Source: a virus
Reading direction: 5' to 3' (one strand)
Virus record (IMG/VR): IMGVR_UViG_3300009603_000035
Span: 1 to 31,827 of that record
DNA length: 31,827 nucleotides
Positions 7,419-15,933 of the stretch are shown one piece after another. Under the pieces are notes generated by a model. It saw only the letters and a program-made list of their open reading frames with translations, was not told the origin of the DNA and did not search any database. Positions within the stretch are counted from its first letter, which is position 1; each line of letters opens with the position of its first letter. A program made the position numbers and the translations under genes.

Positions 7419-9353
7419 ATGACAAGCGTTGCTACAACAACATTAACAACACATAATAAGGCTTTATCAAAGCAGGCGGAAACAATCTTAGAACATAGGT
7501 ATTTATTAAAAGATACAAAGGGAAATGTTGTTGAAGATAGCAATACATTGTTTAAAAGAGTTGCTAAAGCAATTTCTTCTGTAGAAACTAATTACTACAC
7601 TTTACCGGTAGAAACGGAGTTAGTTGAAAACGACTTTTTTGAAATGCTTTCTAATCTTGAATTCATACCCAATTCCCCAACTTTAATGAATGCTGGAACA
7701 GAGCAGGGAACCTTATCCGCATGTTTCGTTCTACCTTTAGAAGATTCGATGGAAGGTATTATGAAAGCCGCTACTGACACAGCTATGGTACAAAAGTTTG
7801 GTGGTGGAACCGGATTCTCGCTCTCAAAAATTAGACCTAAAGGATCTAAAATTAAAACCACTCACGGAATTGCGTGTGGCCCGATAGAAGTATTAAAAAC
7901 ACTTTCACGGGTTTCCTCTATGATAACTCAAGGAGGTAAACGTGATGGAGCGAATATGGCTGTTATGTCTGTTTATCATCCTGATATTTTGGAGTTTATT
8001 ACTTGTAAGTCTAATGAAGGGGATATTCATAATTTCAATATATCAGTGGGAGTTGATTCACATTGGATGGATTGTGTGGTAAATGGATTAGATTATACTT
8101 TAATTAATCCCCATGATAACACGGTAGCCGGAAAATTAAATGCGGAGGATGTATTTAATAAGATAGTTGAGGGGGCGTGGAAAAACGGCGAACCAGGAAT
8201 GATTTTCTTAGATCAAGTCAATACAGACAATCATGTATCTGAAACTTACGGGGAAATGATTGCTACCAACCCATGTGGTGAGCAGCCTCTCTTAGGAAAT
8301 GAATCTTGTAATTTAGGTTCAATTAATCTAGCACAGTTTTATAGTAATAGGGATTTACAACTTGTAGAGGAACCCGTATGGAAAGCTCAAATAAACTGGG
8401 AAAGATTACAAAAAGTAACCCGTTTATCAACCAGGTTTCTAGACAATGTAATAGACGCTAATCACTATGCGACTCCTGACATAGAGCATATGACTAAAGC
8501 TACTCGAAAGATCGGTTTAGGGGTAATGGGATTTGCAGATTTATTAATTCAACTTAGAATTCCATATAATTCCGAAACAGCTAGAGAAGTTGGAAATGAA
8601 ATAATGTCCAAGATTAAAGAATGGGCTGATAATGAATCTTTGGATCTCGGTTCTCAAAGAGGAGCTTTCCCTGCTTGGGAAGATAGTACATTTAATAAAA
8701 ATTCCGAAATATACAGGAATCATTGTCGCTTGACTGTTGCTCCGACAGGGACAATATCTATGTTAGCCGATTGCTCAAGTGGGATAGAACCAACATTTGC
8801 ATTAGCCTGGAAGAAACAAAACATTTTAGAAGGTAAATCCTTTAATTATGTAAATAAGTATTTTGAATCGGATGCTAAAGAATACGGTTTTTATTCACAA
8901 GGGTTGATGGAGTATCTTGCTAATGGGGGTTCATTACAAGAATCCCAATATAATATACCCACATGGGTAAAAAATGTTTATATTACTTCCCCAGACATTT
9001 CACCGGAAGATCATGTATTAATGCAATCCACATTCCAAAAACATGTAGATTCTGGAATCTCTAAAACTATTAATTTTGCAAATAAAGCGTCAGTAGATGA
9101 TGTTAAAAATGCTTATATGTTAGCGTGGGATATGAAATGTAAAGGTATTACTGTGTATAGAGCCGGAAGTAGGGAGAAGGAAGTTTTAGTTAAAGGAACA
9201 AATGCAGGTAATCAATTAGAATTTACCTTACCGTTAACGAAAGAAGAAAATCAAACAAATACAGAGGATTGTTGCGCTAATCCATACATAGTGATGGAAT
9301 CAGGTTGTGAGACTTGTAAGGCTTGTGGCTTCAGTGCTTGTGTCATTGCTTAG
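7419..9353 (+). CDS. nrdJ: class II (adenosylcobalamin-dependent) ribonucleotide reductase
   Basis: A 644-residue enzyme that reduces ribonucleotides to deoxyribonucleotides for phage DNA synthesis. NPCGEQPLLGNESCNLGSIN carries the thiyl-radical Cys (C286), catalytic Glu (E288) and C297; C102 in GTLSACFVLP is the likely partner of C297 in the reducing disulfide. FGGGTGFSLSKIRPKG is a class II signature. The C-terminal cysteines (DCC, SGCETCKACGFSAC) would shuttle electrons from an external thiol protein. No N-terminal ATP cone is seen. I start at ATG 7419, eight bases after GGAGG (7406-7410); an upstream TTG at 7404 overlaps that site and is rejected. Confidence 0.95.
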   Translation: MTSVATTTLTTHNKALSKQAETILEHRYLLKDTKGNVVEDSNTLFKRVAKAISSVETNYYTLPVETELVENDFFEMLSNLEFIPNSPTLMNAGTEQGTLSACFVLPLEDSMEGIMKAATDTAMVQKFGGGTGFSLSKIRPKGSKIKTTHGIACGPIEVLKTLSRVSSMITQGGKRDGANMAVMSVYHPDILEFITCKSNEGDIHNFNISVGVDSHWMDCVVNGLDYTLINPHDNTVAGKLNAEDVFNKIVEGAWKNGEPGMIFLDQVNTDNHVSETYGEMIATNPCGEQPLLGNESCNLGSINLAQFYSNRDLQLVEEPVWKAQINWERLQKVTRLSTRFLDNVIDANHYATPDIEHMTKATRKIGLGVMGFADLLIQLRIPYNSETAREVGNEIMSKIKEWADNESLDLGSQRGAFPAWEDSTFNKNSEIYRNHCRLTVAPTGTISMLADCSSGIEPTFALAWKKQNILEGKSFNYVNKYFESDAKEYGFYSQGLMEYLANGGSLQESQYNIPTWVKNVYITSPDISPEDHVLMQSTFQKHVDSGISKTINFANKASVDDVKNAYMLAWDMKCKGITVYRAGSREKEVLVKGTNAGNQLEFTLPLTKEENQTNTEDCCANPYIVMESGCETCKACGFSACVIA

Positions 9354-9370
9354 GTAATTAACATAATTTG

Positions 9371-9380
9371 AGTATAATAA
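9371..9380 (+). promoter_or_regulatory. AGTATAATA promoter-like motif upstream of glutaredoxin
   Basis: AGTATAATAA lies in the only sizeable gap between reductase and glutaredoxin, 18 bases before the ATG at 9399, with a TATAAT core at 9373-9378. No TTGACA-like -35 box is visible at the expected distance. The same nonamer occurs before genes at 14,131, 15,011 and 22,810, which suggests a phage-specific promoter class. Confidence 0.5.
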
Positions 9381-9398
9381 GATTAACTGGGAGAATTT

Positions 9399-9635
9399 AT
9401 GGGGGTAATAATATATACATCCAATGGTTGTGCTCCATGCATGGCTACGAAATCTTGGTTAGGCAAAAATAATATTTCATATACAGAAAAAAATATTACA
9501 GAGGAAGAAAATAGGAAAGAACTCATTCAGAAGGGTTATCAATCAACACCGGTAACAATGATACAAAATGAGGGGGATATAACTTACATAGTAGGTTATA
9601 ACGTTAGGAAATTAGAACAAGCTTTTAGTATATAG
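9399..9635 (+). CDS. glutaredoxin/NrdH-like redoxin
   Basis: A 78-residue thioredoxin-fold thiol reductant. The N-terminal strand IIYTSNGCAPCMATKSWL has the redox CxxC (CAPC, residues 11-14), and QSTPVTMI supplies the cis-proline TPV typical of glutaredoxins; the tail YIVGYNVRKLEQAF resembles the GF/GY...L region of NrdH. Directly downstream of the class II reductase, it probably regenerates that enzyme's C-terminal cysteines. It has GGGAG seven bases before the ATG and its own candidate promoter. Confidence 0.9.
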   Translation: MGVIIYTSNGCAPCMATKSWLGKNNISYTEKNITEEENRKELIQKGYQSTPVTMIQNEGDITYIVGYNVRKLEQAFSI

Positions 9636-9648
9636 AGGAGAATTAATA

Positions 9649-10101
9649 ATGCCTATAGGAAACATGTTAGCTGGTGGAGAACTACAATACGTAGCATTAC
9701 AGGATGAAGCGGGAACGTGGAGGATATTAGATACATGGCATGATGACCTTAAGCAGGTTGATGCAGATGCTGACATTTCGGATGATAGTCCAGCAGTATC
9801 CGTACTTTCAGAGGGTCAGTTTCATGCTCTAGTAAAAGAAGCCGGTAGATTAGGGGTTTTACAAAACGCTAATCATGGGATAAACGAGGCGGAATTAGCT
9901 GAATTAGATGAGGGGATATTAAAAAGGGATGAAGATATACAATCTTTACATAACCAAATAACAAAACTAAAAGAAGAAAAAAATCAACGGGCACGCGACA
10001 CCTCACCCACAAATGATTATGAATTAAAAGAAAAAGCTATGAACACAATATTAAAATTAGTTTCAATACAGGACATGACCAATTTAGGCGATAAGGAATG
10101 A
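9649..10101 (+). CDS. hypothetical coiled-coil protein upstream of portal
   Basis: A 150-residue unrecognised protein. The first 35 residues look beta-rich (ELQYVALQDEAGTWRILDTW), followed by an acidic linker and a long coiled coil (about residues 80-115, EGILKRDEDIQSLHNQITKLKEEKNQ), then a short terminal helix. A strong AGAGGAG precedes the start. It sits between the glutaredoxin and portal genes and is spaced four bases from the portal, so it is presumably co-translated with head genes. A structural or assembly role is likely only by position. Confidence 0.75.
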   Translation: MPIGNMLAGGELQYVALQDEAGTWRILDTWHDDLKQVDADADISDDSPAVSVLSEGQFHALVKEAGRLGVLQNANHGINEAELAELDEGILKRDEDIQSLHNQITKLKEEKNQRARDTSPTNDYELKEKAMNTILKLVSIQDMTNLGDKE

Positions 10102-10105
10102 TTAT

Positions 10106-12001
10106 ATGAAGTTGTCAAAATACCTTCCCCAGGTTCCAAAAATGACACAACAGATGGCTGATTTAAATAAGCAGATTAGTTTGTTGGATGTGATGAAAGC
10201 AAGTGGAGACACTAATGTTGCGCCTACTATAGGGTTAGACCATGTAGTTAATACTTGGATACGCCATCAAATGGCCTATAGACAGCAACTTGTACAAGAT
10301 TTACAAACAATAGCCATGTCTGTAGAGGAGATTAGGGGGCCTTTGTCTCATATAACAAGTGAGGTTTTTAGGCGGGGATTGGAGTTTGTCCCAACTGTAG
10401 AAAATCCAGATATGGAACAAAAAGAAAAACTTAAGACCTGGACAGCAGATTGTAATGTATTTGACCAAAGTATAGAGGAAGTGTTACGACAGTTCCATTT
10501 CGATGTAAATTCTCTTGATGATGGTTTCTTATATTTAGCTAAGGAATATACAGATATGGGGGATGGTAAGGTTACCGCTAGGATGCAGGAGATTAGACGT
10601 TTAAATCCAGCTTTAATGGAATTCGATCTTGATACCGTGGGATTACCCAAAAACTCCCATTTCCTTTGCCCTATACATAGAGAAAATGTACATGAAGCTT
10701 CAGGGACATGTGAAAAGGATAATTGTGATATTGAATTACATCCTGCAATGTATAAGTATTACCACAGAAATAAACACATGTATTTTACAGATAGTGAGGT
10801 TATTCACCTATCTAAATTCTCTCCCACTGAAACATATGGTTGGAGTCCACTACTTACTATTTTTGAAAAAGCTTTAACATTAGTGGGTATGGATAAGAAT
10901 CTCTATAGGTATTTCTTTGAGAGGAAGATGCCAGCGGCTATGTTAATGGTAACTACGGATGACCCAGAATCATTGCGTAGAGAACGAGAGCATATAGCGG
11001 CTCAAACTCGGATAGATCCTAACTATATACCAATGGTAGCTGTATCTGCCAGGAATCAAAGGGGCCGTGTTGATTTGGTTCGTTTATTCCACACCCTTCA
11101 GGAGATGGATTATCTCCCTGTTCGAGATGAAATTAGAGAAAGGGTGGCGGCAATGTGGGGGGTAACCCCAGCTTGGCAGGGAGCACCTGAAGCTTTCGGA
11201 GGATTATCAAGTCAAACACAGCAATTAGTTGTTATGAGTCGTGTAGTAGAAGGTGACCAAAGATTATTCCATGAAAAGATTTTCCCTCAGTTATTAAAAG
11301 CATTTGGAATCACAGATTGGGAAATAAAACTCCCCAATCCAGAAGAGAAGGCGGAGAACACCAGATTATCATTTGCACAACAGAAAATTCAAATTGTTAA
11401 TCAGTTTGCTCAACTCGGCTTTGATATCAAGTTAAAGGAACAAGATGTGGATATATGGGAGGCTGATTTTGTTGTTAGTGGGGAATATGTACCTACAGCT
11501 AAATTAGCTGGAGAGCAGTTAGCTATGGGTATTGAACAACAACGTCAGTTATTAGAGGAGCCTGAAGAAATAGTTGAGGAGGAGGAAGATATACAGTTAA
11601 TGAGTAAAGCTATACCCAAACATAAACGTAAGTTTAAAGGTAGAACTGGTGGCGTAACTCCTAATTGGGCAGATAAAGCACCAAATGAGGAAAGAGATAT
11701 AGATGAATACGCAGAAGCTAGAGCTAAAAAGAATGAATTAACACTATCTAAATCCTGGATTGAATCATTAAGTTATCAAGGATTCACATCGCCGGTTATA
11801 AAAGAGATAACTTCAGATATGAGTAAAATGTGGTTTTCCCAAAATGATATTGAATATGTAGCTAATTTATCGCCTACAGGTGTTACTCATATTGAAAAAG
11901 CGGTATTTACAGATCCTAAGAAATTTAAGCGTAAAAGCAACAAACAGGAAAAAAACATTACCAAGCAATTGGCGGAAGTTGATGCTGGAATAGATTTTTA
12001 A
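10106..12001 (+). CDS. portal protein
   Basis: A 631-residue portal forming the DNA channel at one head vertex. The central part has the portal pattern: VIHLSKFSPTETYGWSPL, a long helix MDKNLYRYFFERKMPAAML, and the clip/stem-like stretch LPVRDEIRERVAAMWGVTPA followed by GGLSSQTQQLV. An insertion around residues 188-212 contains CPIHRENVH...CEKDNC, a possible zinc site. The last 130 residues after an acidic run (EEIVEEEEDIQ) are basic and unlike a minimal portal, perhaps interior-facing. Position after terminase and before scaffold/capsid supports the call. Confidence 0.9.
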   Translation: MKLSKYLPQVPKMTQQMADLNKQISLLDVMKASGDTNVAPTIGLDHVVNTWIRHQMAYRQQLVQDLQTIAMSVEEIRGPLSHITSEVFRRGLEFVPTVENPDMEQKEKLKTWTADCNVFDQSIEEVLRQFHFDVNSLDDGFLYLAKEYTDMGDGKVTARMQEIRRLNPALMEFDLDTVGLPKNSHFLCPIHRENVHEASGTCEKDNCDIELHPAMYKYYHRNKHMYFTDSEVIHLSKFSPTETYGWSPLLTIFEKALTLVGMDKNLYRYFFERKMPAAMLMVTTDDPESLRREREHIAAQTRIDPNYIPMVAVSARNQRGRVDLVRLFHTLQEMDYLPVRDEIRERVAAMWGVTPAWQGAPEAFGGLSSQTQQLVVMSRVVEGDQRLFHEKIFPQLLKAFGITDWEIKLPNPEEKAENTRLSFAQQKIQIVNQFAQLGFDIKLKEQDVDIWEADFVVSGEYVPTAKLAGEQLAMGIEQQRQLLEEPEEIVEEEEDIQLMSKAIPKHKRKFKGRTGGVTPNWADKAPNEERDIDEYAEARAKKNELTLSKSWIESLSYQGFTSPVIKEITSDMSKMWFSQNDIEYVANLSPTGVTHIEKAVFTDPKKFKRKSNKQEKNITKQLAEVDAGIDF

Positions 12002-12011
12002 AGGGATTAAC

Positions 12012-12632
12012 ATGAAAAAAGTTAAAAAAGAAGATGGATCTTTTGGAGATCAAGGGGGCGTAGCGTTTACCTCCACTGATTCAGGGATATTTTCACCAAC
12101 ATATGGTAGACATAAAGCACCGAAAAAGAAAACAAAAGGGAAAACTGGTATAGGCAGGCTTGCTGATTTCCTCACAGATAACAGCCCCGAACAAAAGATG
12201 AAGAAATCCAATACAAAACCTTTAGTGGATTTAATCAGTTGGGTTACCTTAGAGCTTCGTAAAGAGAGTAATTCACGTTTTACCCAACAAAATAGTGGTT
12301 CCTCGATAAATGACCAAATCCCAAGAATTGACTGGAAGAAAAAGAAGGAAGAATCTCCCGAAGATACTAATGTGGAGCCTTCAGAATTTGATGCGAAGCC
12401 AGATGAACAAGCTGCATTAAAACAAAACGATGAAATTAAACGCATTAAGCAATTAGATGATAGTCAAGATGATAAGGGGAATGATCCTAATGATACGGGG
12501 AAGGCTTCAACAGCAGCACCTGCGGGGTTAAATATAACATTAGATACCCCAGCTGATGAACTAGATTCCGATGAAGAAGAAATTGAAATTGAAATTCCGG
12601 AAGACGATGAGATAAAAAAAGATAGTTTCTGA
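12012..12632 (+). CDS. hypothetical charged protein, possible assembly factor
   Basis: A 206-residue low-complexity protein. It has a basic N-terminal third (HKAPKKKTKGKTG), a short structured part (PLVDLISWVTLELRKES), then a strongly acidic disordered half ending DELDSDEEEIEIEIPEDDE. Such charge separation is common in phage scaffold or internal proteins, but I recognise no family. It starts after AAGGGA, ten bases past the portal stop. A weak inverted repeat (ATCCAT/ATGGAT, 12646-12663) lies just downstream. Confidence 0.7.
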   Translation: MKKVKKEDGSFGDQGGVAFTSTDSGIFSPTYGRHKAPKKKTKGKTGIGRLADFLTDNSPEQKMKKSNTKPLVDLISWVTLELRKESNSRFTQQNSGSSINDQIPRIDWKKKKEESPEDTNVEPSEFDAKPDEQAALKQNDEIKRIKQLDDSQDDKGNDPNDTGKASTAAPAGLNITLDTPADELDSDEEEIEIEIPEDDEIKKDSF

Positions 12633-12695
12633 GAGAAAGAAGTTAATCCATCTTGAAATGGATCATACCCAACAAATTAAAGAAAAAGATTAATT

Positions 12696-12989
12696 ATGTA
12701 TTCTAAGTTATGTTTTAAATGCGATGGCCCTACCTATATAGACATAGATGGGGATTTACATTGTATTGTATGTGGGAGAACAGTTAATTTAAAGATCAGG
12801 AGAAATTATGATTCCAGAACAGGCAAAATCAGAGATAATAAAAAAACGTTCGGAGGGGATGACGTGGGATTCGATAGCGGATTGGGTGAACGAAAAGTAC
12901 GGAGTAAAGGTTCACAGAACGTCGATTCAACGTTGTCACGAGAAAGAATTATGGGCGGAAGAAGAGGAGTTCTTACCTCCAGAAGATAG
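12696..12989 (+). CDS. zinc-ribbon protein overlapping the phosphoesterase gene
   Basis: A 97-residue product. Its N-terminus is a clear zinc ribbon, CFKCDGPTYIDIDGDLHCIVCG (C6, C9, C23, C26), encoded in the otherwise non-coding space before the phosphoesterase. The remaining ~60 residues, rich in Arg, Lys and Gly, are read out of frame through the first 182 bases of the next gene. Only weak A-rich sequence precedes the ATG, so initiation is uncertain. The ribbon supports a real gene; the overlapping tail may be functional or simply the absence of a stop. Confidence 0.55.
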   Translation: MYSKLCFKCDGPTYIDIDGDLHCIVCGRTVNLKIRRNYDSRTGKIRDNKKTFGGDDVGFDSGLGERKVRSKGSQNVDSTLSRERIMGGRRGVLTSRR

Positions 12990-14118
12990 GATAAAATTAG
13001 ATAAAAAGGTTGCTCATTCTAAAGGTGAATCGACCTTATATAAAAAGTTATACCAGCAACTCCTTAAAGATAACATTAAAAAAGAATTAATAATTGATTC
13101 TATTAAACACCTAGCTCCCAGGTTTAAGCCTGTAGCTTCAGTTAGGTATAACCCCCCTAAAGGTAAATTTGTAGGTAAGCATACCCAAACTGTTGTGGCT
13201 CCGTTATCTGATACTCATATAGGAGAATCAGTAGATGCTGAACAGATGGTTGGTCTTAATACATATGATTTCAATATTTTTAATCAACGCTTATATGGGT
13301 GGGCGAATCAATTATTAAATCTAGTTAATTACCGAAGAAATATTGCTAAAGTAGATGATTTAATAGTTCCTATGCTTGGGGATATGATATCCGGAGATAT
13401 ACATGAGGAACTTGCCAGGTCAAATATATCTAACTGTATGGAACAGATGATAAGGGGTGCTAATTTGATAGCACAAGCCTTGATGTTTTTGGCTCCTCAT
13501 TTTAAATCCATACGAGTACCTTGCGTGGTTGGTAATCATGGTCGAATGACCAGGAAACCTCCTATGAAGGATAAGTATATGGACTGGGACTTTATGATGT
13601 ATCAATGGGTAAGTGTTTTTTGTAAAAACCAAAAGAATTTAATCTTTGACATCCCTAAAAGTTTTATAAACACATTCTCCATATATAACAATACAATATT
13701 AATTATGCATGGGGATAGTATTTCTGGAGCTGGTAGTAATATGTCCATTGCAAGAGCAATAACTTCTTTGCGGGGAGTTTTACAATATCAAAAGAACGTT
13801 AATAGTGAGGTGGGTAATCAAAATCCTTTTAATAAGGTAATACAATTTGATTCTGCTATTATTGGACATTTCCATCGTGTGGATGAGATTGATATAGGAA
13901 CTGGGTCTCTTCATATCGCAGGATGTATGAAAGGACCGGATGAATTTGCGTTACAAAGACTTCATGCAGCCACTAAACCGAAACAATTAGCATTATATTT
14001 TCACCCTAAGTATGGCTATATAGGTAAAGAAATAATTTATTTAAATAGATATGATAGGAGTAAAAATAAGTTTAATGATGATGTACCACTCATTTGGTCT
14101 TCTTTAATTGAAGAGTAA
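12808..14118 (+). CDS. HTH-metallophosphoesterase fusion
   Basis: A 436-residue calcineurin-like phosphoesterase. Metal-binding motifs in order: SDTHIG (D135, H137), LGDMISGDIH (D192), GNHGR (N243, H244), MHGD (H301) and GHFH (H354, H356), the complete set. The N-terminal 50 residues form a helix-turn-helix (GMTWDSIADWVNEKYGVKVHRTSIQR). The family includes nucleases such as Mre11/SbcD and nucleotide phosphatases. The HTH suggests a DNA substrate or DNA-guided action; this is inference. A good AGGAG site supports ATG 12808. It lies inside the head operon between portal and gp10-like genes. Confidence 0.9.
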   Translation: MIPEQAKSEIIKKRSEGMTWDSIADWVNEKYGVKVHRTSIQRCHEKELWAEEEEFLPPEDRIKLDKKVAHSKGESTLYKKLYQQLLKDNIKKELIIDSIKHLAPRFKPVASVRYNPPKGKFVGKHTQTVVAPLSDTHIGESVDAEQMVGLNTYDFNIFNQRLYGWANQLLNLVNYRRNIAKVDDLIVPMLGDMISGDIHEELARSNISNCMEQMIRGANLIAQALMFLAPHFKSIRVPCVVGNHGRMTRKPPMKDKYMDWDFMMYQWVSVFCKNQKNLIFDIPKSFINTFSIYNNTILIMHGDSISGAGSNMSIARAITSLRGVLQYQKNVNSEVGNQNPFNKVIQFDSAIIGHFHRVDEIDIGTGSLHIAGCMKGPDEFALQRLHAATKPKQLALYFHPKYGYIGKEIIYLNRYDRSKNKFNDDVPLIWSSLIEE

Positions 14119-14130
14119 CTAAATTTTTTA

Positions 14131-14140
14131 AGTATAATAA
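14131..14140 (+). promoter_or_regulatory. AGTATAATA promoter-like motif, possibly leaderless transcript
   Basis: AGTATAATAA lies in the 27-base gap before the gp10-like gene. The TATAAT core (14133-14138) ends seven bases before the ATG at 14146, so a transcript started at the usual distance would begin at or next to the start codon. No Shine-Dalgarno site is visible. The sequence after it, CTATTATGGTTAA, resembles that after the copy at 22,810. Confidence 0.5.
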
Positions 14141-14145
14141 CTATT

Positions 14146-14724
14146 ATGGTTAAAGCTAAAAGAGATATTTTAAACGAACCTTTTACACAAGAGATGATTA
14201 ATATATTCGAGTCTGAGTTACTTAGATTAGAAAAACCTTACTTTAAAAAATTAGGTAATTCAACATACAAAACCGCTCAAGAAGAAGTACCTTTACAAAG
14301 CGGTAATTTAAGAGATAGCGCGACTTTATCCGAAGCTGATTATACTAAGGGAGAGGCTTTTAGTATTAAATATGCTGCCTCATATGCATACGCATTACAT
14401 GAAGGTGAACAGGTGACACCACAAGAACTTGATGCAACTGGTCAATATCCGTGGAGCGCTTATACTAGATCTTACATGAGACAGGGTAAGAGGGTAAGAG
14501 AACACTTTAAAACTTATAAGAAATATTATAAACCAGTGTATGTAAATAATAGTTTTTGGGCCTCACTAGACCAGGGGAAAATAAAACACAAAGGGAATAA
14601 ATGGCTTCAAAGGGTTTGGAAGTATACACTTAGCAGTGAAGATAGTTTAGCTAAAAAACTATTTCCCAAAAAACTTACAATAAAAAAATTAGAAACAGAT
14701 CAAATCAGATCAGGGATAGGATAG
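14146..14724 (+). CDS. HK97 gp10-like head-tail/minor capsid protein
   Basis: A 192-residue protein. Residues 45-90 show the gp10/neck-protein pattern VPLQSGNLRDSA...YAASYAYALHEGE, in which a 'vp.rtG.LrdS' turn is followed by strands ending in HEG. The C-terminal half is basic and aromatic (RVREHFKTYKKYYKPVYV). The family joins head and tail or completes the connector. There is no Shine-Dalgarno site before the ATG; instead a promoter-like motif lies seven bases upstream, so initiation may be leaderless. Confidence 0.72.
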   Translation: MVKAKRDILNEPFTQEMINIFESELLRLEKPYFKKLGNSTYKTAQEEVPLQSGNLRDSATLSEADYTKGEAFSIKYAASYAYALHEGEQVTPQELDATGQYPWSAYTRSYMRQGKRVREHFKTYKKYYKPVYVNNSFWASLDQGKIKHKGNKWLQRVWKYTLSSEDSLAKKLFPKKLTIKKLETDQIRSGIG

Positions 14725-14746
14725 TTTCTTAAACCCGGAGGAAATA

Positions 14747-14965
14747 ATGGTAGATATTAGTAAAGTAACACCAACACAAGAATATATAGTGGCTATACAT
14801 AGTAGAATGGTAGGTAAGGTATTAGATTTAATTGAAGCATTTACGCCCGAAGGCACTCAAGTAGAAAAACAAAAGAAACTTATACAAGTACCCCTATATG
14901 ATTTTAGAAAAGAAATGATCTTTTTAGACGCAAATGGACTACCCAAGACCCACGATACACACTAA
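14747..14965 (+). CDS. hypothetical small protein before scaffold
   Basis: A 72-residue protein with a strong GGAGG site before the ATG. It appears helical in the middle (YIVAIHSRMVGKVLDLIEAF) with a conserved-looking C-terminal strand region (LIQVPLYDFRKEMIFLDANG). I recognise no family. It ends the transcription unit before a 166-base leader, and sits among head genes, so a small connector or capsid accessory is possible. Confidence 0.7.
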   Translation: MVDISKVTPTQEYIVAIHSRMVGKVLDLIEAFTPEGTQVEKQKKLIQVPLYDFRKEMIFLDANGLPKTHDTH

Positions 14966-15131
14966 ATATATTATACCTTATATAATTCTGTAGGATTTTC
15001 AAGTTTAATGAGTATAATATATTGACGTTATTTTATAGCGTTATATTTAGTTCTATTATGAAGGTCGGAGGTGGCTCAGACCAACCTTCACGATGGATAA
15101 AAAGTAATTTATCTCATGGAGGTATGGTTTT
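14966..15131 (+). promoter_or_regulatory. promoter and structured leader upstream of scaffold and capsid
   Basis: This gap holds AGTATAATA at 15011-15019 (TATAAT core) and another TATAAT at 14981-14986. Downstream, TGAAGGT (15059-15065) can pair with ACCTTCA (15084-15090), with a possible inner TGG/CCA pair, forming a leader hairpin. A 28-codon ORF from ATG 15058 to 15144 contains the hairpin and overlaps the scaffold start by 13 bases; it lacks a ribosome site and is doubtful. The scaffold gene has its own GGAGG. High expression of scaffold and capsid would fit a dedicated promoter. Confidence 0.5.
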
Positions 15132-15896
15132 ATGGCAGATGTAACAGAACGCATCGAAAAACAAATGGAAGGTACTAACCTTGCACTTGCCGCTGTAGCA
15201 GAAGTTTTACAGAAAATGGATGTTAGATTAGCAAAAGAGGAATCTTATGCTATTGAGAAGGCGCAAGCAGAAGCTAGTGAAGCTGCTAAAGCAGACCTAG
15301 TTAAATCAATTGCAAGTGAAGTTCTTTCTGTTTTGAAAGACGAAATGGCTGGATTAGATGTTAGTGGTGATTCTCGACCTGCTGATTCCGTTGGAACCGC
15401 AGCTGATGCGGATGACAGCTCAGAGGATGCAGACATTTCTACTGATATAGAAGAGCAACAAAATACAATACAAGCAAGTATTAAGAAAGAAGATGATGAG
15501 GAAGAGGAAAAAGAAAAGGGTGGAATGGCTTATGCAGTCAAAGATGATGAGGATGATGAAGCAGCTGATGTTCCTGAAAAAGATGGAGAAGACGAAGAAG
15601 AGTCAGACGAATTGAAGTCGATGAAGAAGCAGATTGCTGCTTTGGAGAAAGCTCTTACTAATAGTAACGATCTAGCAGAAGAGCGCCTACGAAAAATGGG
15701 TTTCACTGAATTGACTTCACTTAAAGCTCCTAAAGTATCCGAAGGTCTAGGAGTAGATACTACTCCACTAGTTAAATCCGATAATGGTGATGTTGCCGAC
15801 CAATTGACTTCATTATCATATAAGGAACTTAGGGATCTACAGCACAATATCCACACAGGTAACACTGATGGAGTGCCCCAGGAACTTTTAGGTTAA
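15132..15896 (+). CDS. scaffolding protein
   Basis: A 254-residue acidic, largely helical protein directly before the major capsid gene. An N-terminal helix (residues 1-75, VTERIEKQMEGTNLALAAVA) is followed by a highly acidic disordered centre (KKEDDEEEEKEKG, DDEDDEAADVPEKDGED) and a C-terminal coiled coil (ELKSMKKQIAALEKALTNS), then a conserved-looking tail that could bind capsid. Composition and place fit a head scaffold degraded by the protease encoded downstream. It uses GGAGG nine bases before the ATG. Confidence 0.78.
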   Translation: MADVTERIEKQMEGTNLALAAVAEVLQKMDVRLAKEESYAIEKAQAEASEAAKADLVKSIASEVLSVLKDEMAGLDVSGDSRPADSVGTAADADDSSEDADISTDIEEQQNTIQASIKKEDDEEEEKEKGGMAYAVKDDEDDEAADVPEKDGEDEEESDELKSMKKQIAALEKALTNSNDLAEERLRKMGFTELTSLKAPKVSEGLGVDTTPLVKSDNGDVADQLTSLSYKELRDLQHNIHTGNTDGVPQELLG

Positions 15897-15933
15897 ACAA
15901 TTAATTAATAAATAATCAGGAGGATATTGGCTA

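Noticed and set aside
12646-12663. Terminator after the charged assembly-factor gene
   Set aside because: Only a six-pair stem (ATCCAT/ATGGAT) without a T tract; insufficient support.
15058-15144. 28-codon leader ORF as a real gene
   Set aside because: No ribosome site, no recognisable sequence, and its start lies at the base of a hairpin. Mentioned only with the leader.
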